A stretch of 64,000 bases of DNA from Salinirubrum litoreum (lineage in GTDB: Archaea; Halobacteriota; Halobacteria; Halobacteriales; Haloferacaceae), in NCBI RefSeq assembly GCF_020567425.1, contig NZ_JAJCVJ010000001.1:1612001-1676000 (forward strand), given 5' to 3'. Shown piece after piece: positions 24,914 through 33,637 of the stretch. The position numbers and the translations under genes are program-made. How positions within the stretch are numbered: position 1 is the stretch's first letter; each line of letters begins with the position of its first letter. The notes below the pieces were generated by a model, which searched no databases, was not told where the DNA came from, and was given only the letters and a program-made list of their open reading frames with translations.

Positions 24914-27064
24914 ATGCAGACGGTCAGTGCCACCGACTACCACGACATCGTGAAACCGACACACCCGCGCGTCTCGCCGGACGGCGAGCGCGTGGCGTTC
25001 GTCCGGAAGACACCCGACGACGAGGAGTCGTACGAGGCGACCGTCTACGTCGTCTCGCTGGGCGGCGGCGACGCCCAGCAGTTCACCGTCAGCGAGGGCG
25101 TCGACACCACCCCGCGCTGGAGTCCCTCCGGCGACCGCCTCGCGTTCGTCTCGACGCGCGGGGCGGACGACGACCGACCCCAACTGTGGGTCCTGCCGAC
25201 GACCGGCGGCGAGGCACGGCAGGTGACGGACGTACCCGGGGGCGTCTCCGGTATCGCGTGGTCGCCCGACGGGAGCCGAATCGTCTTCACCCAGCAGACG
25301 CGCCCCGAGGAACGGGAGCAGGGCATCGACTGCTCGGTCGACGCCGCGGAGGCGGAGGCGTACGAACGCGAGGACCCGGACCCCCGCGTGATCGACCGGC
25401 TGATCTACCGCGCCGGCAAGCAGTACTTCGACGGCGGCCGGAGTCACGTCTACCTCGCGCACCTCGACGTCGACGCCGAGGGGAGCGGTGGCGACGGCGA
25501 CGCGGACACCGGCGCAGTGACTCGCGTGACGGCCGGCGACTACGACTTCCTGAACCCGGTGTGGGGCGACAGCGAGACGCTGTACTACGCCGTGAAACGC
25601 ACCGGCGACCCGGACGACAACCCGGTGTTCGACGTGTTCTGCAACGACCTCGGTGGGACGCCGGGCGACAGCGACGACGGAGACGGAACCGGGGACGCCC
25701 AACTGACAGCGACCGGCGTCGCCGAGACGCTGTTCCAGACGACCGGCTGGATTCCCGACCTGGCGGCGACCAGCGACGGCCGGGTGGCCTACCGCCGAAC
25801 GCCCGAGGAGGGGCTGTCGATGCGCCAGACCGACATCGAGGTGTACGACCGCGAGACCGGCGAGACGACCGTCCTGACAGACGAGTTGGACCGCGACGTG
25901 GAGGGGCCCGGCGGCGTGAACGACGACCTCGGGATGGCGTGGGACCCCGCCGAGGAACGCGTCTACTTCGCCACGCCCGACGAGGGGCACGTCGTCCTCC
26001 GGCGGGTGGCGGGTGACGGGAGTTCGGCCCCCGAAGCTGTCGTCCGCTCGGGCCACCTGACGGGCTTCTCGGTCGGGCGGGACGCGGTGGCGTACAGCAC
26101 CAGCGAGTGGGACCACCCCGGCGACGTGTTCGTCTCGACGCCCGGCGGTGCGGAGACGAACCGCCTGACGCGGGTGAACGCCGACTACCTCGACGGACGG
26201 GCCGTGCGCGAACCGGAGGACCTCTGGTTCGAGTCCGACGGCGAGCAGATCCAGGGGTGGCTGTTGACACCGCCGGACTTCGACCCCGACGAGCAGTACC
26301 CGCTGGCGGTCGAGATCCACGGCGGGCCACACGCGATGTGGTCGACTGCGGGGACGATGTGGCACGAGTTCCAGACGCTCGCGGCGCGCGGCTACGTCGT
26401 CTTCTGGTCGAACCCGCGCGGGTCGACGGGCTACGGCGAGGATCACGCGACCGCCATCGAGGCCAACTGGGGCGAGATCACGGCGCGTGACGTGCTGGCC
26501 GGCGCAGACACGGTCTGTGAGCGCGACTACGTGGACGAGTCCCAGCAGTTCGTCACCGGCGGCTCCTTCGGGGGCTACATGGCCGGCTGGCTGGTCGGGC
26601 AGACCGACCGCTTCGCGGGCGCGGTCGCCCAGCGCGGCGTCTACGATCTGGCGTCCTTCTACGGGTCGACGGACGCGTTCAAACTGATCGAGGGCGACTA
26701 CGGGACGACCCCGTGGGAGTCGCCCGACGAACTGTGGGCCGACTCGCCGGTCGCGCACGCCGACGACGTGGAGACGCCGACGCTCGTGATCCACGCCGAC
26801 CTCGACTTCCGCGTCCCGGTGAACAACGGCGAGATGTTCTACCTGTTCATGAAGAAGAACGGCGTCGAGACGCGACTGGTCCGGTACCCCCGCGAGGGCC
26901 ACGAACTCTCCCGGAGCGGGGAACCGGGCCACGTCGTGGACCGGATCGAACGTCTCGCGCGCTGGTTCGACGGCTACTCCGAGTACCACGACGCGCCGCG
27001 CGCGCTGGACCGGGGCGACGACGGGTTGTCGGCCGGAACCGACGAGACCGACGCCGACGAGTAG
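24914..27064 (+). CDS. S9 family serine peptidase (acylaminoacyl-peptidase type)
   Basis: A 716-residue cytosolic peptidase: an N-terminal beta-propeller (about 1-440, repeats such as PRWSPSGDRLAFVS and IAWSPDGSRIVFT) and a C-terminal alpha/beta hydrolase domain. The nucleophile Ser is in GGSFGGYM (about 551-558), the Asp in DLDFRVPV and the His in REGHEL. The propeller gate restricts substrates to short peptides, so it likely finishes peptide degradation by removing dipeptides or blocked N-terminal residues. Acidic insertions occur near 190 and 250. It is the last gene before repeat copy C and follows the transporter ATPase by 99 bases. Confidence 0.92.
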   Translation: MQTVSATDYHDIVKPTHPRVSPDGERVAFVRKTPDDEESYEATVYVVSLGGGDAQQFTVSEGVDTTPRWSPSGDRLAFVSTRGADDDRPQLWVLPTTGGEARQVTDVPGGVSGIAWSPDGSRIVFTQQTRPEEREQGIDCSVDAAEAEAYEREDPDPRVIDRLIYRAGKQYFDGGRSHVYLAHLDVDAEGSGGDGDADTGAVTRVTAGDYDFLNPVWGDSETLYYAVKRTGDPDDNPVFDVFCNDLGGTPGDSDDGDGTGDAQLTATGVAETLFQTTGWIPDLAATSDGRVAYRRTPEEGLSMRQTDIEVYDRETGETTVLTDELDRDVEGPGGVNDDLGMAWDPAEERVYFATPDEGHVVLRRVAGDGSSAPEAVVRSGHLTGFSVGRDAVAYSTSEWDHPGDVFVSTPGGAETNRLTRVNADYLDGRAVREPEDLWFESDGEQIQGWLLTPPDFDPDEQYPLAVEIHGGPHAMWSTAGTMWHEFQTLAARGYVVFWSNPRGSTGYGEDHATAIEANWGEITARDVLAGADTVCERDYVDESQQFVTGGSFGGYMAGWLVGQTDRFAGAVAQRGVYDLASFYGSTDAFKLIEGDYGTTPWESPDELWADSPVAHADDVETPTLVIHADLDFRVPVNNGEMFYLFMKKNGVETRLVRYPREGHELSRSGEPGHVVDRIERLARWFDGYSEYHDAPRALDRGDDGLSAGTDETDADE

Positions 27065-27119
27065 TCGGCAGACGTCTCACCCGTCGAATCGGGATCGGGT
27101 GTCTCTGGATCGCTGCTAG

Positions 27120-28022
27120 GTGATATCGGAGACCGGGACCGCGTTCCGGACTGTGACAGCTACTGCAACCGCACCACAGACCGCGACTGCACCAGCACCG
27201 CTACTCGATCCGGTACACACGGACTATTCGACCGCGACAGCGACAGCACCGCGAACCGCAACCGCGACAGCACGGCACAGCACCGCACCTCGGTCCTCCC
27301 CAGCCTCGGGGCGCGCCTGAACGCGCGCCCCTCCCTCGCGCGTTTCTCGCGCGAGGGAGTTCGGGCCGAATCGCACGCAACTCGGAGTTTATAAGCAATC
27401 TCGGTCATTTTTATACCCCTCACAGACGGCAGGTTAGTCACCCGCTATCGTCGAATTTGGAACCCGCACAGGACGCGATCTGGTGGCGACCGGAACCGAG
27501 CAGTGTCCGAACACCGTGAGGACCTGCTCGCAGTTCGGTCGCCAGCAGTCGGGGAGGAGTGGGGAGTACTGCGACTGCCGGGTTCCAGACCGGCAGACGG
27601 CTCACCGGGTGACGACCAGTAGCGACACGATGGGACGCACATCTCGGGTGGGACTGAAAGGGGCCGACCGCTCGACCCGGCCCCGACGCCGGTAGCCGGG
27701 CGGGACCGGAGGTCCCGCTGGAAACCGGCGCGTCGCGCCGGTGGCAGAGCGAGACCAGAGGTCTCGCCAGCAGTCGGGCGACTCCCGTGTCGCCCGACGA
27801 CACGGGACTGAACGAGAGCGCGGAGCGAAGCGACGCGCTCTCGTGAAGGAAGCGCGTGGTTCGAGAGACACCAAGGACGTCTCTCGTCATCACGAGAGAG
27901 CTTCGCTCTCTCGAACGACACCAAGTCGCGGCCGGTCGAGCGGTCGGGGGCTTTCACCACCTCGTTGTCCGCGACCGATTCAGCAACGTACTCCGCGACC
28001 GATTCGACTGAGTTCACGTCCG
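27120..28022 (+). repeat. Dispersed hairpin-array element, copy C (full)
   Basis: A non-coding element of about 0.9 kb. The CACCGC tract (27150-27290) runs into CTCCCCAGCCTCG (27296-27308), then hairpins GGGGCGCGC (27308-27331) and CTCCCTCGCGCG (27331-27359). Two TATA-like boxes follow near 27388 and 27408. A first long-range stem pairs GGAACCCG (27459-27466) with CGGGTTCC (27579-27586). The second pairs TGAAAG (27655-27660) with CTTTCA (27951-27956) and CCGACCGCTCG (27664-27674) with CGAGCGGTCGG (27937-27947), again with a GGG/GGG loop. It encloses seven hairpins between 27700 and 27913. The tail faces the 3' end of the SpoIIM-domain gene. No convincing protein frame exists. Confidence 0.8.
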
Positions 28023-28057
28023 AATCCGCTCCACCCGAGTCTGCGAGAGGAACGGTC

Positions 28058-29899
28058 TCACCCGAGAATCCACGCCGCGAGCGCGGGCGTCAGGTACGCC
28101 TCGATGCCGGCGGCGACGACGAACACGACCGCCAGACCGACCAGTACGTCGAAGCCACGACGGAGTTCGTCGGCCACCGCGTCGACCGAGACGCGTCCGC
28201 GAAGCCCGCGGTAGCCGACGCGACCGAGGTGGAGTCCCAGGCCACCCGAGACGGCCAGCGCCGGAATCTCGATCACGCCGTGGGGCGCGACCAGCGCGAG
28301 GAACGTCAGGCGGTCGAAGACACCCCCGAGCGCACCGATCAGTACGCCGTTGAACAGCAGACTGACGGCCGTCGGTACGCCGAAGCCGAGGCCCCCGAAA
28401 CTGGCGGTCGCGGCGACGAGCCAGTTGTTCGCGGCGATGTTGCCGAACACCGCCGTCGCTTCCAGTGGCGTCTCGCCGAACACCGTGGCCACGTTCGCCG
28501 GGCCGCCGAGTCGCGTCCCGACGCCGGCGGTCAACTGCCACCCCGCGCCGATGCCGAGCGCGAACAGCAGGACGCCCGCGAGGTTCGCCAGTGGGTGCTC
28601 GACGAGGAAGCGACCCAGTTCGGTAAGTCCACGGCGGAACCCGCCGACGAACCGCGAGCCGACACCGGGTCGGGAGTGGGTTCCGGGGTCTGCGAACGCC
28701 TCGGCGTCGGGCAGTGGCTCGTCGGTGCCGGCGGACTCGGCGGTCTGTGACGTCGTGTCGGCCTCGACCGACTCGGCGTCGTCGGTCGGTGGTTCTGCGT
28801 CGGTCGCGTGCTCACCATCGTCGGTCGACGGGTCGGCGTCGTCGGTCGTCGGGCCCCAGACGAACCCGTCGTCTGTCTCGGGTCGACTCGGTTCGTGCTC
28901 CTCGGTGGCCTCGACACGAGTCTCGTCCGCCTCGGAGTCGTCCGACTCGCGGCCGTCGTCGGCTCGAACACCGGTCGCGCCGAGCGAGCGACCACCGACC
29001 GGCGGGAGCGACCGACCCGCGTACAGCGCGGTCTTGAACCCGTCGACCACCGGCGGGACGGCGAGGAGCGCGATCAGTGCGGCCAGTCGCGGGACGCCGA
29101 GCGCGCTCGACAACAGCGAGAGGACGCCAGCGCCGCCGTAGGCGACGACCGCGAGGACGACGTAGACGACGAAGCCGAACGGTTCCCGGACCGGGAAGGC
29201 CACGCTTGCTTTCACCGCGCCGGCGACGCCGACCTCGTCGACCGCGAGTGCCTGCCCTGCGAACGCGAGCAGGGCGAGCACGAACAGGACCGCGAGGAGC
29301 CAGACGAACGCAGTGACCAGTCCGAGCAGTGCGCCGACAGGCCCGAGAGACGCGCCGACGCCGCCGACCACCAGCGCGATACCGGTGACGACCGCCAGGA
29401 GCGCGAAGCGGACGAACCAGACGCCGAGGTAGCTCGCGGTCCGCGAGAGTCCCGACAGACCCGCGGAGACCGGGTCCTCGTCGTCCAGCGCGCCCGCGAT
29501 GCCACAGAGCGTGACCGCAGTGCCGACCGCCTGGGCGACGACCGCCGCAAGCAGTGTCAGCAGGACGCCGAGCAGGAACAGCACGGTCGTCGTCGGCGTG
29601 ACGAGGCCGGCGATGGCCTGCTCTAACGCGGGTGGGAGTTCCGGCGTCGCGCCGGGGGTGGTCGGGTCGCCGGCGAGGCCACCCTCGCCCAGCTGTGAGT
29701 CGAGTTCGCCGAGCTGTTCGACCACGGGTTCGATACGCCCCTGCGAGGCGAGGACGGCGACGGCGACGCCGAGCGCGACCAGCAGGGGGACGCGCGCGGC
29801 GAGGACCGCTCCCGCAGCGAGGAGGTACAGTGTCAGCGTGTCGCGGGTCCGACCGCCCAGCAGGGCGAAACCGGACCGGAGGGCGTCGGTCGGTGTCAC
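28058..29899 (-). CDS. SpoIIM-domain membrane protein with N-terminal membrane domain
   Basis: A 613-residue membrane protein starting at GTG. The N-terminal 285 residues hold about six hydrophobic segments of the kind seen in haloarchaeal DUF7847-like proteins. The middle (about 295-420) is a disordered Asp/Glu/Thr-rich linker. The last 190 residues are a stage II sporulation protein M (SpoIIM, COG1300) domain, with FLVEHPLANLAGVLLFALG, FGNIAANNWLVA and LVAPHGVIEIPALAVSGGLG. In archaea SpoIIM-like proteins are not linked to sporulation; roles in membrane or envelope organisation are only suggested. The fusion of two membrane domains is the notable point. Confidence 0.75.
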   Translation of the reverse strand: MTPTDALRSGFALLGGRTRDTLTLYLLAAGAVLAARVPLLVALGVAVAVLASQGRIEPVVEQLGELDSQLGEGGLAGDPTTPGATPELPPALEQAIAGLVTPTTTVLFLLGVLLTLLAAVVAQAVGTAVTLCGIAGALDDEDPVSAGLSGLSRTASYLGVWFVRFALLAVVTGIALVVGGVGASLGPVGALLGLVTAFVWLLAVLFVLALLAFAGQALAVDEVGVAGAVKASVAFPVREPFGFVVYVVLAVVAYGGAGVLSLLSSALGVPRLAALIALLAVPPVVDGFKTALYAGRSLPPVGGRSLGATGVRADDGRESDDSEADETRVEATEEHEPSRPETDDGFVWGPTTDDADPSTDDGEHATDAEPPTDDAESVEADTTSQTAESAGTDEPLPDAEAFADPGTHSRPGVGSRFVGGFRRGLTELGRFLVEHPLANLAGVLLFALGIGAGWQLTAGVGTRLGGPANVATVFGETPLEATAVFGNIAANNWLVAATASFGGLGFGVPTAVSLLFNGVLIGALGGVFDRLTFLALVAPHGVIEIPALAVSGGLGLHLGRVGYRGLRGRVSVDAVADELRRGFDVLVGLAVVFVVAAGIEAYLTPALAAWILG

Positions 29900-29969
29900 G
29901 CCGGCACCGACGGCCGGGTGGGACGTAGTTCTGTCTCTCCCGGAGCACGAGCGACCGGGGAGTCGCCGG

Positions 29970-30626
29970 TCAGAAGTCGTCGAGTGCGGACTGGTCGGCC
30001 GCCGTCAGTACGTCGGCACAGGTCTGCCACGACCGACGCGCACAGTCCGGCAGGTCGCCGGTGTCGGCGACGTACTGCCGCAGGAACTCGCGGGTCGTCG
30101 GGTCGCTCGGGTAGCCACTGCCGATCGCACCGTACGCGCCGTACGCCGCCGCGAGGTCGGCGACCGCCCGGTCGCGGTCGACCTTCGCCACGATGCTCGC
30201 CGCGCCGACGACCACGTCCGACTCGTCGGCCCCGTGGCGCGATTCGACATCGATCGCGATCCCCGCCTCACCGACTGCTTCTCGGACCCGTCGGCCGAAC
30301 CGTGCCTCGTCGACGTCGCCGGCGTCGACGACAACCCGGTCGCCGTCCGCCGCGACCGCCGCGACCGCCTCGGCCTGCCCCGCGACCGTCAGTCGGTTCA
30401 TGTCGGTCGCCGGGTCGTCGATCCGGTCGGTCCCGATCCGGACGACGCCGACCGAGACCGCCGACCGCTCGTGAATCTCGCTCGCCAGCGCCTCCCGGCG
30501 CGACGGCGAGAGTCGCTTCGAGTCGTCGATACCGTCCGGCAGGTCGGCGGGGTCGGCCCGCACCGCCGCCGTCACCATCGGTCCAAGCACCGGTCCCTTC
30601 CCGGCTTCGTCCGCCCCGACGTACAT
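29970..30626 (-). CDS. rnhB: Ribonuclease HII
   Basis: Removes RNA from RNA-DNA hybrids, including Okazaki primers and misincorporated ribonucleotides. It has 218 residues. The start MYVGADEAGKGPVLGPMV carries the catalytic Asp-Glu (about 6-7). KRLSPSRREAL, VVDAGDVD and ESRHGADESDVVVGAASIVAKV hold further active-site acids, and SGYPSDPTTREFL is the conserved end motif. The family Gly-Arg-Gly is Gly-Lys-Gly here, as in many archaeal forms. Neighbours are unrelated membrane-protein genes on the same strand. Confidence 0.95.
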   Translation of the reverse strand: MYVGADEAGKGPVLGPMVTAAVRADPADLPDGIDDSKRLSPSRREALASEIHERSAVSVGVVRIGTDRIDDPATDMNRLTVAGQAEAVAAVAADGDRVVVDAGDVDEARFGRRVREAVGEAGIAIDVESRHGADESDVVVGAASIVAKVDRDRAVADLAAAYGAYGAIGSGYPSDPTTREFLRQYVADTGDLPDCARRSWQTCADVLTAADQSALDDF

Positions 30627-30731
30627 GGCCGTGGCTGTCGCTCGCGGGCGGCAAGTCGTTTCGGATTCGGGCGACTCGCGGGGAACGTTCGAGGGGAAGC
30701 GAGGAGAGACCGAGCGTCGAACTCCGGGAGA

Positions 30732-31910
30732 CTACCGGTCGGCGTCGTCGTCTGCGGTACTCGACTCCGCCGCGTCGACACCGAAGTCGAACTGGGAGTC
30801 GTCGTCGCTCGGGTCGCCGTGAGCGTCTGCGGTCGGGTCGTCGTAGACGTCTGCGGTGCGGGTGACGGTGCCGTCGCTGCCACCGGTGTCGTCGTGGTAG
30901 ACGTACAGCGTCGTCCCCGAGAGCACACCGTACAGACCCCGCGAGTCGTCGTGGACGACACGCTCGTTCGAGTCGATGGCGAGGTCGACCAGGTCGGCCA
31001 ACGTCGCCAACTCGACGCGACGTTCGCCGGTAGACGGCGCGAGGCGTCCCGCCGAAATCCACTCGTCGTACCGGACGTGCCGCAGTTCCTCGCGGAGCGT
31101 CTCGGAGTCCCGGTCGGGACCGACCGCCGGGCCGATGTCCTCGCGCGTGGTGACGACGAGCAGTCCCGCGCCGATCAGCGAGCAGAGTCCGAGCAGACCG
31201 AAGCCGCCGTACACCAGCGGGTTGGGCGGCACCGTCTCCTCGTGCATCTCGGTCGTCGACCGGGAGTGACCGTCGGCCATCGACTCCGTCATCCCGTAGC
31301 CACGGTCGGTGAACTCGACCCGACTACTCGCGTTGAGGTCGCCGGTGTACGCCGTCGACTCGTAACTGGTCTCGACGCGCAGGTGGACCTGCACGTCCCC
31401 GGCCCGACCGAACTCCTGCTGGTAGTTCGAGGCGCGTTCCCGGACCCGATCCGTGTCGAGCGTCGTGGTCGTCAGGGCGGTGCCGTTCGTCACGGTCACC
31501 TCTCGGTCGGCCAGCGTGACGGTGCGCTCCCAGACCGTCTCGCCGTCCGCCGTCGCCCGGTAGCGCAGGCTGATCCGGGTCTCGACCGTCACCTGTTCGT
31601 CGGCGGGGACGGTCGTGTTCGCGTGCAGATCGAGAGTCGGTGTCGCCGCAGAGACGTACACCGGCTTGTCCCAGAGTCGGGTGCCGGCCGGCCACAGCGT
31701 CGTGTTGCCGGTGACGACCGCGCTGGTGTTCAGCGCCGTGGCGAACTGCTGTTCGTTCTCGTCGACCGGTGACGCGGTCGTCTCGGGGGTCGCCACGACG
31801 ACGCCAGCGATCGCCAGCGAACAAACCCCGACGACTGCCAGCAGGACGGCGAGTTGCTGTCCGCGCTCCGTGAACAGGAGCGACAGCTTCAGTCGTGCCG
31901 TCTCCAGCAT
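30732..31910 (-). CDS. DUF5305-like membrane-anchored exterior protein
   Basis: A 392-residue protein. A span at about 19-40 (VLLAVVGVCSLAIAGVVVA) is followed by an exterior domain (about 45-225) with DKPVYVSAATPTLDLHANTTV and YQQEFGRAGDVQVHLRVETSY, and a second span at about 235-255. A cytoplasmic part contains WISAGRLAP and VYHDD and ends in an acidic tail. The layout fits haloarchaeal DUF5305 proteins found beside SipW-like signal peptidases; the family name is from memory. Its start overlaps the stop of the 62-residue ORF as TGATG, so it is the last gene of the surface operon. Function unknown; assembly or anchoring of the secreted protein is a guess. Confidence 0.65.
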   Translation of the reverse strand: MLETARLKLSLLFTERGQQLAVLLAVVGVCSLAIAGVVVATPETTASPVDENEQQFATALNTSAVVTGNTTLWPAGTRLWDKPVYVSAATPTLDLHANTTVPADEQVTVETRISLRYRATADGETVWERTVTLADREVTVTNGTALTTTTLDTDRVRERASNYQQEFGRAGDVQVHLRVETSYESTAYTGDLNASSRVEFTDRGYGMTESMADGHSRSTTEMHEETVPPNPLVYGGFGLLGLCSLIGAGLLVVTTREDIGPAVGPDRDSETLREELRHVRYDEWISAGRLAPSTGERRVELATLADLVDLAIDSNERVVHDDSRGLYGVLSGTTLYVYHDDTGGSDGTVTRTADVYDDPTADAHGDPSDDDSQFDFGVDAAESSTADDDADR

Positions 31911-32098
31911 CAGACACTCCTCCCTGTCGGCCGCGGCTCGGTCGTCGCTCCGTCGGGTCGGGAGCCCGCCGCTCGAGTCTCTCGATCGTCCGACCTGTCG
32001 GTCTCCGTCGCATCCGTCGCCCGGACCGTCGCGGTCATCTCGTCGACCGGCCGGGCCGTCGTGCTCGCCTCGTTCGCCGCCCGGACGGACACGCTCAT
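31910..32098 (-). CDS. 62-residue hydrophilic protein in surface operon
   Basis: A small frame starting MSVSVRAANEASTTARPVDE. The start ATG overlaps the peptidase stop (ATGA) and its stop overlaps the next ATG (TGATG). The product has no hydrophobic segment and is rich in Thr, Arg, Asp and Ala, so it is probably disordered. I recognise no family. Two exact coupling overlaps make it more likely translated than chance, possibly only as a bridge for ribosomes. Confidence 0.45.
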   Translation of the reverse strand: MSVSVRAANEASTTARPVDEMTATVRATDATETDRSDDRETRAAGSRPDGATTEPRPTGRSV

Positions 32099-33081
32099 CT
32101 CGCCCACCGCCCGAACGTCGTCCCGAGTCGAAGCGGCGACCGGGCGTCGAACAACAGGAGGTACGCGGCCGCGAACGGCGTCGTCAGTGCGCCGACACTC
32201 GCCAGTCGCGCGACGAGTGGGTGGACCGCGTGGAGGTCGGCGAGCACTCCCGCCGGGAGCGTCGTCGGGTACACCGAAGTCGTGAGCGTCACCCGGCGCG
32301 GCCCGGTCGTCTCGTGGCCTGGCAGCGACAGCGTCAGATCGAGTCCGGCGTCGGTCGCCGACTGCGCGACGATCTGTGCGCCGGTACTCTCGGCCAGTAC
32401 CGTGGTGAAGGGGAGTTGGGTCGCGCTCGCCGTCACCTCGCGTGTGACCGTCTCGCCGACCGGGATCGTCCGGCCGCCCGGCGTGGCAGTCTCCGTGGCG
32501 ACGTAGACGAGTTCGTTCGGACTCGCCGCGATCGTCAACGCGAGGACGCCCGCGAGGGTGAAGCCGACGAGCAGTGGCGGCACCACGTCGCCGACCGTCG
32601 TCACCGGTCGAGTCGGGTCGCGAGCGGTCTCCTCGCGGACGAGCAAGTCGAGACTCAGAAGCGCGATGATGCCGCCCAGCAGTTCGAGTCGGAAGCGGTC
32701 GACGAACTCGAACAGCGGGCCGACCCCGGGGACGGTGACGGGACTCCCGCCGAGGGTCACGACCCGACCGACGATCCGGTCGTCGGTGACCGGCGGCGCG
32801 CCGGCCGTCTGATCCGTCGAGGGGTTCGCGTCGCCCTGCGTCAGGTAGCCCGCGTCCGTCTCGCCGACGACGCGGTGGGTGACGTACGCGCCGTCCGTCG
32901 CGCGGTAGGTGACGACGTCGCCGGTCTCCACCGCCGCGTCGAGAAGGAGGTAGCCGTCGCCAGCGTGGATCGTCGGCTCCATGCTGTCAGAGGTGACGTA
33001 AGAGACGTTGAGAGGCGTCGGCGGCGGTGCTACCACGACCGCGATCGTGAGTACCGCCAACAGTGCGACGACCCGCTTCAT
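32095..33081 (-). CDS. SipW/SEC11-like signal peptidase I with extra membrane domain
   Basis: A 328-residue membrane peptidase. The signal peptidase core (about 1-140) starts with a span and has SYVTSDSMEPTIHAGDGYLL, with the catalytic Ser in SDSMEPT. It also has GDVVTYRATDGAYVTHRVVG, whose His replaces the bacterial Lys as in the ER/SipW type. The next span is followed by about 185 residues with one to two further spans and an exterior beta-rich part. It lies 7 bases after the secreted-protein gene, which it probably processes, as SipW does for TasA in Bacillus. The C-terminal extension is unusual. Confidence 0.85.
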   Translation of the reverse strand: MKRVVALLAVLTIAVVVAPPPTPLNVSYVTSDSMEPTIHAGDGYLLLDAAVETGDVVTYRATDGAYVTHRVVGETDAGYLTQGDANPSTDQTAGAPPVTDDRIVGRVVTLGGSPVTVPGVGPLFEFVDRFRLELLGGIIALLSLDLLVREETARDPTRPVTTVGDVVPPLLVGFTLAGVLALTIAASPNELVYVATETATPGGRTIPVGETVTREVTASATQLPFTTVLAESTGAQIVAQSATDAGLDLTLSLPGHETTGPRRVTLTTSVYPTTLPAGVLADLHAVHPLVARLASVGALTTPFAAAYLLLFDARSPLRLGTTFGRWAR

Positions 33082-33088
33082 GTGGTGA

Positions 33089-33637
33089 TTACGAACTGGT
33101 GATCGTCAGCGTCCCGCTGAGGTCGTCGCCGGTCGCCGACCCCGTGGTGTCGACGACGAGGACGACTTCGAACGTGTCACCGCTCGGCATCGTGAACGTC
33201 CCGTCGCTGTTCTCGCTGATCGACGCCTCGCGGTCGCCGGTCTCGTCGAAGACGGCGAACTCGACGTTCGGCGCGGTGTCACTGTCGCTGTTGAGACTCC
33301 CGTAGCTGAGTGTGAACGAGTGGGACGACTCATCGTTGTTGGTGATCGTGAACGCGTTCGTCGTGGGTGAGGTCGCGTTCTCACCGATCTCCAGCGTCGA
33401 GTTGACGTTCGTCCCGCTCGCCCCGCCGTTCGTCACGTCGATGGCGAGCTGGCCGTTGTCGAGCGTCACGAAGTCCGAACTGCCGGCCGACAACTGGACG
33501 ATACCGGTGTCGTCGGCCACCACGTCGATGTTCGCGTTCCGCTGGAGCGTGATACTCGTGAACGCAGTCGCACTGACCGCCGAAGTAGCCAACAGCAGAC
33601 AGACTGCCAGCGCCGCGATCTTCGTTGTTCGTGTCAT
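33089..33637 (-). CDS. Secreted TasA/DUF1102-like surface protein
   Basis: A 182-residue secreted protein. The signal peptide is MTRTTKIAALAVCLLLATSAVSA, of Sec type and cut probably after SATA. The mature protein is Ser/Thr/Asn/Asp-rich and beta-strand-like: FTSITLQRNANIDVVADD, AFTITNNDESSHSFTLSYG, GDTFEVVLVVDTTG. This pattern and the adjacent SipW-like peptidase match fibre-forming TasA/DUF1102-type proteins of archaea. Whether it forms filaments is inference. First gene of a four-gene operon. A box rc GTTATATGAA near 33678-33687 is the likely TATA element, giving a short leader. Confidence 0.7.
   Translation of the reverse strand: MTRTTKIAALAVCLLLATSAVSATAFTSITLQRNANIDVVADDTGIVQLSAGSSDFVTLDNGQLAIDVTNGGASGTNVNSTLEIGENATSPTTNAFTITNNDESSHSFTLSYGSLNSDSDTAPNVEFAVFDETGDREASISENSDGTFTMPSGDTFEVVLVVDTTGSATGDDLSGTLTITSS

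Noticed and set aside
23756-26989. 1077-residue minus-strand frame opposite the ATPase and S9 peptidase genes
   Set aside because: Both opposite genes are complete known families; the frame crosses two genes and shows only codon-mirror composition.
27438-28017. ORFs of 150-190 residues across copy C on the minus strand
   Set aside because: They run through hairpins and change frame content between copies; no ribosome or promoter signal supports them.
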